Below are positions 1 through 6,066 of a stretch of 6,066 nucleotides of DNA, piece by piece. The notes beneath the pieces are model-generated. The model worked only from the letters and a program-made list of their open reading frames with translations. It did no database searches and was not told the origin of the DNA. Position numbers and translations under genes: made by a program. Position 1 is the first letter of the stretch; each line of letters opens with the position of its first letter. Source of the stretch: an uncultured Roseovarius sp. (GTDB taxonomy: Bacteria > Pseudomonadota > Alphaproteobacteria > Rhodobacterales > Rhodobacteraceae); NCBI GenBank assembly GCA_913055965.1, contig CAJXKX010000139.1, forward strand, positions 1 to 6,066. Reading direction: 5' to 3'.

Positions 1-224
1 GCCACGGCGAGGCCGGTGATCAGCAGCGTCACCGCGGTCACGCGCCAGCCGATGGCCCAGGCCAGGCGCCCCACCAGCCCCAGCACCGCCCGCACCAGCC
101 GCACCAGCGGGTTGCGCGACCGCGCGCGCGGCTTGCGCCGCGGGCGCTTGCGCGCGCTGGCGCGGCCTTTGGATGCGCGCTTCGGGGCCGCGAGCGGCGG
201 TTTGCGTCGTTTCGAAGTGCCCAT
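1..224 (-). CDS. N-terminus of a PBP1A-like transglycosylase (partial)
   Basis: This gene is read leftwards from an ATG at 224-222 and leaves the window after 74 complete codons. The visible part starts MGTSKRRKPP and is a strongly basic, probably disordered cytoplasmic tail: residues 5-38 are mostly Lys, Arg, Pro and Ala. A hydrophobic stretch from about residue 40 (NPLVRLVRAVLGLVGRLAWA) leads into a likely transmembrane anchor from about residue 58 to beyond 74. A basic tail followed by a single anchor is the usual start of Rhodobacterales PBP1A-family proteins, which polymerise and cross-link peptidoglycan on the periplasmic side. The catalytic glycosyltransferase and transpeptidase domains lie outside the window, so the family call rests on N-terminal resemblance and on recollection that such a gene often sits divergent to glnK. 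A GGCAGGGC stretch just upstream could serve as a weak ribosome binding site. Another basic-tailed, single-anchor membrane protein remains possible. Confidence 0.55.
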   Translation of the reverse strand, partial: MGTSKRRKPPLAAPKRASKGRASARKRPRRKPRARSRNPLVRLVRAVLGLVGRLAWAIGWRVTAVTLLITGLAV

Positions 225-289
225 GCCTGCCCTGCCCGGCCGTTTTCGCGATTGCCGCACAGTCTAGTGCGGCTGCGCGGCGATGTAGA

Positions 290-307
290 GACCCGTGGCC
301 ACGGGTC
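290..307. repeat. 18-bp perfect palindrome in the divergent control region
   Basis: GACCCGTGG is followed directly by its reverse complement CCACGGGTC with no spacer. The palindrome sits 66 bp from the start of the leftward gene and 177 bp from glnK. As DNA it could be a dimer-binding operator. As RNA it could form a 7-bp stem with a GGCC loop. No T-tract follows on the plus strand, so it is not a standard terminator in that direction. Its function is not known. Confidence 0.6.
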
Positions 308-321
308 GAGCGTCTTCAATT

Positions 322-367
322 TGCACAAAATGTGATCATATCCGCGCATATGCACAAATATTGCTCA
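322..367. promoter_or_regulatory. Pair of 17-bp NtrC-like elements upstream of glnK
   Basis: Two related elements, TGCACAAAATGTGATCA (322-338) and TGCACAAATATTGCTCA (351-367), match at 13 of 17 positions and start 29 bp apart. Each has the left half-site TGCAC and, after 7 bases, a partial right half (GATCA or GCTCA against the ideal GTGCA), which is the general form of NtrC enhancer sites. They lie in an AT-rich patch of an otherwise GC-rich region, 117-162 bp upstream of the glnK start. Control of glnK-amtB by NtrC is well established in proteobacteria; that these copies bind NtrC is inference. I find no sigma-54 promoter of the TGGCAC-N5-TTGCA type nearby. That would fit alphaproteobacteria such as Rhodobacter capsulatus, where NtrC works with the housekeeping polymerase. 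The palindrome GCATATGC (346-353) overlaps the start of the second element. Confidence 0.4.
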
Positions 368-471
368 TTTTTGCCGATCCGCGCCGTGTCAAACCCCGCA
401 TTTCCCTTCCCGCACGAGGGCAGAGCGATTTTTCTGCACCTGCAAAGCGCACGGATCACGCGCGCCAACCG

Positions 472-480
472 AAAGGGGAA
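472..480 (+). promoter_or_regulatory. Shine-Dalgarno sequence that fixes the glnK GTG start
   Basis: AAAGGGGAA ends three bases before the GTG at 484-486. This purine-rich site selects GTG as the glnK start over the in-frame upstream ATG at 295, which would add 63 residues unlike any P-II protein. Confidence 0.75.
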
Positions 481-483
481 GAC

Positions 484-822
484 GTGAAACTCATCATCGC
501 AACGATCAAACCATTCAAGCTCGAGGAGGTCCGCGAGGCACTCACCGGCATCGGCGTCCGCGGCATGATGGTCACCGAGATCAAGGGCTTCGGCGCGCAG
601 TCGGGCCATACCGAGATCTACCGCGGGGCCGAATACGCCGTGAACTTCGTGCCCAAGATCAAGCTCGAGGTCGCCGTCTCGGCCGCCATGGCCGACCAGG
701 TCGTGGACACGATCACCAAGGCCGCGCGCACCGGCAAGATCGGCGACGGCAAGATCTTCGTGCTCGACATCCAGCAGGCCCTGCGCGTGCGCACGGGCGA
801 GACCAACGAGGACGCGCTTTAA
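484..822 (+). CDS. glnK: Nitrogen regulatory P-II protein GlnK
   Basis: This is a P-II signal protein that senses ATP/ADP and 2-oxoglutarate. When nitrogen is plentiful it blocks the ammonium channel AmtB at the cytoplasmic membrane. From the GTG at 484 the protein is 112 residues, exactly the usual P-II length, and starts MKLIIATIKPFKLEEVREAL. The T-loop (about residues 36-55) carries HTEIYRGAEY with Tyr51, the conserved uridylylation site. Gln39 and Lys58, which contact 2-oxoglutarate in known P-II proteins, are present. TGKIGDGKIFV (83-93) and RVRTGE (101-106) form the nucleotide-binding loops. Asn54 and the amtB gene directly downstream favour GlnK over GlnB. Positions 38 and 40, Arg and Lys in E. 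coli GlnK, are Ala and Ser here. The gap to amtB is 20 bp, so the two genes are very probably one operon. Nitrogen-limitation control by NtrC is likely, given the upstream elements and the family. Confidence 0.95.
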   Translation: MKLIIATIKPFKLEEVREALTGIGVRGMMVTEIKGFGAQSGHTEIYRGAEYAVNFVPKIKLEVAVSAAMADQVVDTITKAARTGKIGDGKIFVLDIQQALRVRTGETNEDAL

Positions 823-842
823 GAGCGCGCGAGGGAAAGGAA

Positions 843-2171
<1,329 letters not shown>

Positions 2172-2205
2172 TCTCTCCTCTTCCCTGTCAGCCTGACGAG
2201 AAACC

Positions 2206-2235
2206 GGCCCCGGGCGTACGCGCCCGGGGCCTTTT
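2206..2235 (+). terminator. Intrinsic terminator of glnK-amtB
   Basis: GGCCCCGGGCG (2206-2216) pairs perfectly with CGCCCGGGGCC (2221-2231), giving an 11-bp GC-rich stem with a TACG loop, followed by TTTT. It starts 34 bp after the amtB stop codon. It should end the glnK-amtB transcript and separate it from the downstream genes. Confidence 0.85.
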
Positions 2236-2251
2236 GCACCGCGCAAACAAC

Positions 2252-2280
2252 TGGACAGATCGCACGGAAACCGTTAACAA
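2252..2280 (+). promoter_or_regulatory. Possible sigma-70-type promoter
   Basis: TGGACA (2252-2257) matches five of six bases of the TTGACA -35 consensus. After a 17-bp spacer comes TAACAA (2275-2280), a poor -10 match at three of six. It lies just after the amtB terminator and 28 bp before the next start codon, so a promoter is expected here. The exact assignment is weak. Confidence 0.25.
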
Positions 2281-2297
2281 AATCGTGATACACAAAT

Positions 2298-2301
2298 GGA
2301 G
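2298..2301 (+). promoter_or_regulatory. Ribosome binding site choosing the ATG at 2308
   Basis: GGAG sits 6 bases before the ATG at 2308 and overlaps an in-frame ATG at 2296. The spacing supports 2308 as the true start, which also yields a clean signal peptide beginning MKTLLRS. Confidence 0.6.
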
Positions 2302-2307
2302 TTTGTC

Positions 2308-2898
2308 ATGAAGACCTTGCTTCGCAGCGCTGCCTTCATCGGGGCGGCCACCATGGCCACGGCATCCGTGGCCGGAATGAGCACGCAGCCCCCGAATGTC
2401 GCGCCGCCCGTTCTGGTCGGGCCGAGCACCGAGGACGATACCGCGATCTTCGCCGGTCTCAACTGGGTCTTCGGCGGCACGTCCACGCTCGAGGGCGTGA
2501 TCGGCGTGATCTACCGCGAAACGGATCGCGGCGGCGACGTGACGGGCGCGCGCCTGTCGGGTCATTTCGATCTGCTGGGCCGGGGCGGCACCCCGAGCGT
2601 GCGCGTGACCGGCTTTGCGGGCGACGAGGATATCGCAGCCGAGGCCGGGCTTGGCATCGGGCTGGGCGGTTCGCCCTACGCGGTGCTCGGCGCGCTCGGC
2701 AACTACTACAATTTCGGCGGTCTGCTGGGCTTTGACGGCACGTTCAGCGGCTATGTGGGTGCCCATACCTATGGCGATTTCGACGACCGGCCGCGTACCG
2801 TGCTGGTTCCCGGGGGGCCGATCAAGGGCGGCGGGTGCGAGTCTTATGATGACTGTATGGGCAGCGACGGGTACTACGTGGACACGGCGGATTTCTGA
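2308..2898 (+). CDS. Exported hypothetical protein, probable outer-membrane beta-barrel
   Basis: I do not recognise a named family. The 196-residue product has a Sec-type signal peptide (MKTLLRSAAFIGAATMATASVA, cleaved near residue 22) and a Pro-rich linker (about 24-40). A Gly- and aromatic-rich body follows, with alternating hydrophobic and polar residues. Likely strands fall near 46-57, 61-70, 77-90, 96-104, 109-119, 122-137 and 138-152, which would suit a small barrel of about eight strands. The C-terminal part (160-196) is different: it is acidic, has a Cys pair (Cys177 and Cys183, six residues apart counting by position) that could form a disulphide in the periplasm, and ends in Phe, as many outer-membrane proteins do. 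It starts after the amtB terminator and ends 36 bp before a dehydrogenase gene pair, with no terminator visible between, so co-transcription with them is possible. A soluble periplasmic beta-rich protein is the main alternative. Confidence 0.7.
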   Translation: MKTLLRSAAFIGAATMATASVAGMSTQPPNVAPPVLVGPSTEDDTAIFAGLNWVFGGTSTLEGVIGVIYRETDRGGDVTGARLSGHFDLLGRGGTPSVRVTGFAGDEDIAAEAGLGIGLGGSPYAVLGALGNYYNFGGLLGFDGTFSGYVGAHTYGDFDDRPRTVLVPGGPIKGGGCESYDDCMGSDGYYVDTADF

Positions 2899-2934
2899 TC
2901 GCCTGAAACCCTGGCCTGGGCCGTCGCGACACGC

Positions 2935-3429
2935 ATGACCGCCTCACACCGACCCACGCCCTCCCGCCGCGCGGCTCTGGCCGCGCTGGCGGGAGGATGT
3001 CTTGCTGCGTTGACGGGACTGGCCGCGCATGCCCAGGCCCCCGCGATCCGCAGACCCGCCCTCGCGGCCTTTCTCGACACGCTGCTGCCCGAGGATGCTT
3101 TCGGACCGGCGGCCTCGACGCTGGGCATCGCCGAGGAGATCCTCGCCTACGCGCCCCAAGGCTCGGACCTGCACCGGCTGATCGCACTGGGCACCGGATG
3201 GCTCGACGGGCTGGACGCGCCGCGCGCCTTTGCCGACCTGCCCGCATCGACACGCCATGACGTGCTGCGTTTCCTGGAGCAGGCGGACCGGGCACAGGTG
3301 CCGGGGCGGTTCTTCTTCGTGATGCGGCAATTCGCGATGGAACTCTACCACGCGCGGGCAGAAACCGTGGCCGACCTGCCGATCAATCCCGCCCCGCAGC
3401 CCGAGGGCTATCCGCCGCCATGGGGGTGA
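2935..3429 (+). CDS. Gluconate 2-dehydrogenase subunit 3-like protein with Tat signal
   Basis: This appears to be the small (gamma) subunit of a membrane-linked FAD dehydrogenase of the gluconate 2-dehydrogenase / FAD-glucose dehydrogenase type. In such enzymes the small subunit has no catalytic site; it carries the folded large subunit through the Tat system and stabilises it. The 164-residue product has a twin-arginine signal (SRRAALA at 10-16, hydrophobic region to about 30, cleavage near AHA at 31-33). The mature part contains FLDTLLPEDAFGPAASTLGI (46-65), which resembles the family's start with a DxLxP-like helix and GP turn. It ends NPAPQPEGYPPPWG, similar to the GYP tail of relatives. 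The start ATG has no clear ribosome binding site; an in-frame stop at 2896 rules out a much longer N-terminus. Only 3 bp separate its stop from the next ATG, so the two subunits should be translationally coupled. Confidence 0.75.
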   Translation: MTASHRPTPSRRAALAALAGGCLAALTGLAAHAQAPAIRRPALAAFLDTLLPEDAFGPAASTLGIAEEILAYAPQGSDLHRLIALGTGWLDGLDAPRAFADLPASTRHDVLRFLEQADRAQVPGRFFFVMRQFAMELYHARAETVADLPINPAPQPEGYPPPWG

Positions 3430-3432
3430 GCG

Positions 3433-5082
3433 ATGCGCGCTGATGTCGTGATCGTGGGGTCGGGCGCGGGCGGCGCGGCCTCGGCCTGGGCGCTGACGCG
3501 CGCGGGCCTGAGGGTGCTGCTGCTCGAGGCGGGGCCACGCTTCGATCCCGCGCGCGACTATCCGCTCGACACCCCCGACTGGGAGCGCCGCCCCTTTCCC
3601 GCCCCCGAGGGCAGCCGCGCGCGCATCCGCTACGGCGATCTGGGCACGCTCGATCCCGGCGACGCCACCCTGCAGGGCTGGAGCGCCGCCGCAGGCCGCG
3701 CGCCCCTGCCCGACCGCCGCGGCCCGAGCCGCACCGGCTATGCCCATGTGCTGGGCGTGGGCGGCAGCACGCTGCATTACGTGGGCGAGGCGCACCGGCT
3801 GCATCCCGAGAGTTTCACGCTGGCGCGCGATCACGGGGCGGGGGCCGACTGGCCGCTCTCCTATGCCGACCTGGAGCCGTTCTACGCGCAGGCCGAGGCA
3901 TTGATCGGCGTGGCCGGGCCGGTTGAGGCGGGCGCGCGGTGGCGCTCATCGCCCTATCCGCTGCCCGCCCACCCGCTCAGCCCCGCCGCGCGGCGGCTGG
4001 CAGAGGCCGGGGAGGGCCTCGGCCTGCCCTTCGAGGCCAATGCCCGCGCCGCGCTTTCACAGCCCTGGGACGACCGGCCCGCCTGCAATTATTGCGGGCA
4101 GTGCTCGCGCGGCTGCCCGATCGGCGACAAGGGCTCGGCCGACGTGACCTTTCTGCGCCATGCCGAGGCCACGGGAAACCTGACGCTTATCCCCGAGGCG
4201 CGCGTGACGCGGATCGAGGTGGCGCGCACGGGCGAGGTGGCGGCGGTGCGGTATCACCACGCGGGCGCGACGCACCGGCAGGAAACGCCGGTGCTGATCC
4301 TCGCCGCGGGCGCGGTGCAGACGCCGCGCCTGCTCCTGGCCTCGCATGGCCCGGACCTGCCCGAGGGAGTGGCCAACGGCTCGGGGCAGGTCGGGCGCAA
4401 CTTCATGGAAACGCTGTCCTGGCATGCGACGGCGCTGCTGCCGGGCCTCGCCGACAGTCACAAGGGCCTGCCCGCCGACGCGGTCTGCTGGGCCGAGAAC
4501 GCGCCGGGGGCGGTGCCGGGCGCGGTGGGGGGATGCCGCTATACCTCGGCGGTGCAGGAGATCGGCCTGACCGGCCCCGCCGCCTATGCCACGCGGCTGC
4601 TGCCCGGCTTCGGCACCGAGTTCAAGGCACAGCTGCGCGCCGCGTTCGGCGGCGCGATCACCGTCGGCGCGACCGGGGCCGTCATCCCCGATGCGCGCAG
4701 CCGGGTGACGCTCTCGGACGAGGAGCGCGACAGCGACGGCGTGCCGCTGCCGGTGATCCACTCGGTGCTGACCGACAACAGCCTCGCGATGCTGCATCAC
4801 ATGGCCCGCACTGCGCGCCGCCTGCTGCGCGCTGCGGGGGCCGAGACGCTCGCCGAGGAGTACGGATCGTGGGACGCGTTCACCGCCACCCATGTCTTCG
4901 GCACCGCGCGGATGGGGGCGGACAGCGCCACGGCCGTCACCGACCCATGGGGCCGCAGCTTTGACCACCCCAATCTCTGGATCGCCGATGCGAGCGTCTT
5001 TCCCGGCTCGGGCGGCGGCGAGGGGCCGTCGCTGACCATAGCGGCGCTGGCGCTGCGGCAGGCCGGGCGCATCGCCCGCTGA
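3433..5082 (+). CDS. GMC-family FAD-dependent dehydrogenase, large subunit
   Basis: This is the catalytic flavoprotein partner of the preceding gene, probably oxidising an alcohol, sugar or sugar acid in the periplasm; the substrate cannot be told from sequence. The 549-residue length fits the family. The N-terminus has the Rossmann FAD motif VGSGAGG (8-14) with Glu32 in LLLEAG. HVLGVGGSTLHYVG (105-118) is the second flavin-contact motif. AAGAVQTPRLLLAS (291-304) resembles the GMC signature 2. His487 in THVFGTARMG is the expected catalytic base. NLWIADASVFPGS (514-526) is the C-terminal flavin-binding stretch. CNYCGQCSRGCP (218-229) places Cys218, 221, 224 and 228 in a CX2CX2CX3CP pattern like that of ferredoxins; related FAD-glucose dehydrogenases bind a [3Fe-4S] cluster. 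The usual second catalytic His/Asn appears to be Gly531. No signal peptide is present, so export would depend on the Tat signal of the small subunit. GGTGAG upstream overlaps the end of that gene. Confidence 0.85.
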   Translation: MRADVVIVGSGAGGAASAWALTRAGLRVLLLEAGPRFDPARDYPLDTPDWERRPFPAPEGSRARIRYGDLGTLDPGDATLQGWSAAAGRAPLPDRRGPSRTGYAHVLGVGGSTLHYVGEAHRLHPESFTLARDHGAGADWPLSYADLEPFYAQAEALIGVAGPVEAGARWRSSPYPLPAHPLSPAARRLAEAGEGLGLPFEANARAALSQPWDDRPACNYCGQCSRGCPIGDKGSADVTFLRHAEATGNLTLIPEARVTRIEVARTGEVAAVRYHHAGATHRQETPVLILAAGAVQTPRLLLASHGPDLPEGVANGSGQVGRNFMETLSWHATALLPGLADSHKGLPADAVCWAENAPGAVPGAVGGCRYTSAVQEIGLTGPAAYATRLLPGFGTEFKAQLRAAFGGAITVGATGAVIPDARSRVTLSDEERDSDGVPLPVIHSVLTDNSLAMLHHMARTARRLLRAAGAETLAEEYGSWDAFTATHVFGTARMGADSATAVTDPWGRSFDHPNLWIADASVFPGSGGGEGPSLTIAALALRQAGRIAR

Positions 5083-5144
5083 GCGGCGCGCGGGGGCAAG
5101 GCCGCTCTGGCAGAATCGCCCGGCGCCATGCTAGGTATTGCGGG

Positions 5145-6066
5145 ATGAACAGCCCGCACCCCAACATAAGCGCCGCTCGCCCCGTCATCCGCCAACTCGA
5201 CGAGGCCGCGATCAACCGCATCGCCGCCGGTGAGGTGATCGAGCGGCCCGCCTCTGCGGTCAAGGAACTGGTCGAGAACGCGCTCGACGCAGGCGCCTCG
5301 CGGATCGAGATCGCGCAGGCCGATGGCGGCAAGACGCTCATCCGCGTGAGCGACGATGGCTGCGGCATCGCGCCCGACGACCTGGGCCTCGCGCTGGCGC
5401 GCCACGCCACCTCCAAGATCGACGGCTCGGACCTGCTCGACATCCATTCCTTCGGTTTTCGCGGCGAGGCGCTGCCGTCGCTGGGGGCGGTCGGGCGGCT
5501 GACCATCACCGCGCGCGCCGAGGGGTTCGAGGCGGCCGAGATCGCGGTGACCGGCGGGCGGATGGGCGCGGTGAAACCGGCGGCGCGCGGGCGCGGCACC
5601 ACCGTCACGCTGCGCGACCTGTTTCACGCCACGCCCGCGCGGCTCAAGTTCCTGCGGACGGAGCGGGCCGAAGCGCAGGCCATCTCCGACACCGTCAAGC
5701 GGCTGGCGCTGGCCGCGCCGCATGTGGGCTTCGTGCTGCGCGACGTGTCGGGCGGCGGCGAGGGGCGCGTGAGTTTTCGCGCCGAGGCCGAGACGGGCGA
5801 TCTGTTCGATGCGCTGGCGGGGCGGGTGCGGCGCATCCTCGGGGCCGAGTTCGCCGACAACGCGATCCGCATCGAGGCCGAGCGCGAGGGGCTGCGCCTT
5901 TCGGGGCTGGCCGCCTTGCCCACCTATTCGCGGGGGGCCGCGGTGGCGCAGCACCTCTTCGTCAATGGCCGTCCGGTGCGCGACAGGATGCTCCTCGGCG
6001 CGCTGCGGGCGGGCTACAGCGACGTGCTGGCGCGCGACCGGCCCCCGGCGGCGGCCATCTTCATCG
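5145..6066 (+). CDS. mutL: DNA mismatch repair protein MutL (N-terminal part)
   Basis: MutL couples mismatch recognition by MutS to strand incision and removal in the cytoplasm. The reading frame stays open from the ATG at 5145 to the window end (307 codons and one base), so the gene is truncated by the window, not broken. The visible part is the GHKL ATPase domain and most of the following transducer domain. Seen are INRIAAGEVIERPASAVKEL (23-42), ELVENALDAGA with Glu41 as the likely catalytic base and Asn45 for Mg, DDGCGI (70-75), RHATSK (86-91), and the ATP lid FGFRGEAL (103-110). HLFVNGRPVRDR lies near the right edge. The C-terminal dimerisation domain is outside. About 12 residues precede the position matching the E. 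coli start. TAGG at 5132-5135 is a plausible ribosome binding site. It lies 62 bp after the dehydrogenase stop with no clear terminator between, so some read-through is possible. No functional link to the neighbours is apparent. Confidence 0.95.
   Translation, partial: MNSPHPNISAARPVIRQLDEAAINRIAAGEVIERPASAVKELVENALDAGASRIEIAQADGGKTLIRVSDDGCGIAPDDLGLALARHATSKIDGSDLLDIHSFGFRGEALPSLGAVGRLTITARAEGFEAAEIAVTGGRMGAVKPAARGRGTTVTLRDLFHATPARLKFLRTERAEAQAISDTVKRLALAAPHVGFVLRDVSGGGEGRVSFRAEAETGDLFDALAGRVRRILGAEFADNAIRIEAEREGLRLSGLAALPTYSRGAAVAQHLFVNGRPVRDRMLLGALRAGYSDVLARDRPPAAAIFI

Noticed and set aside
295..483. Longer glnK starting at the upstream ATG
   Set aside because: The extra 63 residues are unlike P-II proteins, cross the probable regulatory elements, and lack a ribosome binding site. 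The GTG at 484 gives the standard 112-residue protein.
2944..3834. Antisense open frame of 296 codons over the two dehydrogenase subunits
   Set aside because: It spans two well-supported plus-strand genes, has a low-complexity Arg/Ala/Gly composition, and shows no recognisable motif.
3939..4964. Plus-strand open frame of 341 codons inside the dehydrogenase gene
   Set aside because: It is an out-of-frame reading of the GMC gene, whose own frame carries all the conserved motifs. The product is dominated by Arg, Ala and Gly.
5083..5105. Hairpin GCGGC...GCCGC after the dehydrogenase stop as a terminator
   Set aside because: The stem is only 5 bp with a 13-base loop and no T-tract follows, so it is unlikely to stop transcription.
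5108..5124. Sigma-54 promoter starting at TGGCAG upstream of mutL
   Set aside because: TGGCAG resembles the -24 element, but the -12 TTGC element is absent at the required distance (CCCGG is there instead).
4057..5954. Antisense frames of 303 and 385 codons over the GMC dehydrogenase and mutL
   Set aside because: These are typical of GC-rich DNA, where stop codons are rare in the complementary frame. They cover conserved coding sequence and the gene junction, and their products resemble no family.

Overview
The window looks like chromosomal DNA of a high-GC alphaproteobacterium, most likely in the Rhodobacterales/Roseobacter group. The basis is the strong G/C bias at third codon positions, a GlnK and an ammonium transporter of alphaproteobacterial type, and the divergent arrangement next to a PBP1A-like gene start. 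The assignment is by recognition, not by a database search.

Layout. (1) Positions 1-224, minus strand: the first 74 codons of a very basic membrane-anchored protein that resembles the N-terminus of PBP1A-type peptidoglycan glycosyltransferases. It runs off the left edge. (2) Positions 225-483: a 259-bp divergent control region. It holds an 18-bp perfect palindrome and an AT-rich patch with two related 17-bp elements of the form TGCAC-N7-GNTCA, which resemble NtrC-type sites. (3) Positions 484-2171: the nitrogen-sensing pair glnK-amtB, closed by a strong intrinsic terminator at 2206-2235. (4) Positions 2308-2898: an unrecognised exported protein, probably a small outer-membrane beta-barrel. 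(5) Positions 2935-5082: a tightly packed pair, a Tat-exported gluconate 2-dehydrogenase subunit 3-like protein and a GMC-family FAD dehydrogenase. The dehydrogenase carries a ferredoxin-like four-cysteine motif. (6) Positions 5145-6066: the first 307 codons of mutL, running off the right edge.

How the genes work together. GlnK senses energy and 2-oxoglutarate and physically gates AmtB, so genes 2 and 3 form one module. The small and large dehydrogenase subunits should form a periplasmic complex exported on the small subunit's Tat signal. No cytochrome c subunit is encoded in the window, so the electron acceptor is unknown. The beta-barrel gene lies 36 bp upstream on the same strand with no visible terminator between, so it may share a transcript with the dehydrogenase. 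mutL is a housekeeping mismatch-repair gene with no obvious link to its neighbours.

Most of the window is ordinary core genome. The points most worth a second look are the glnK upstream elements, the palindrome, and the dehydrogenase with an iron-sulphur-like motif, an altered active-site position and no visible cytochrome partner. I see no insertion sequence, CRISPR array, tRNA or rRNA.
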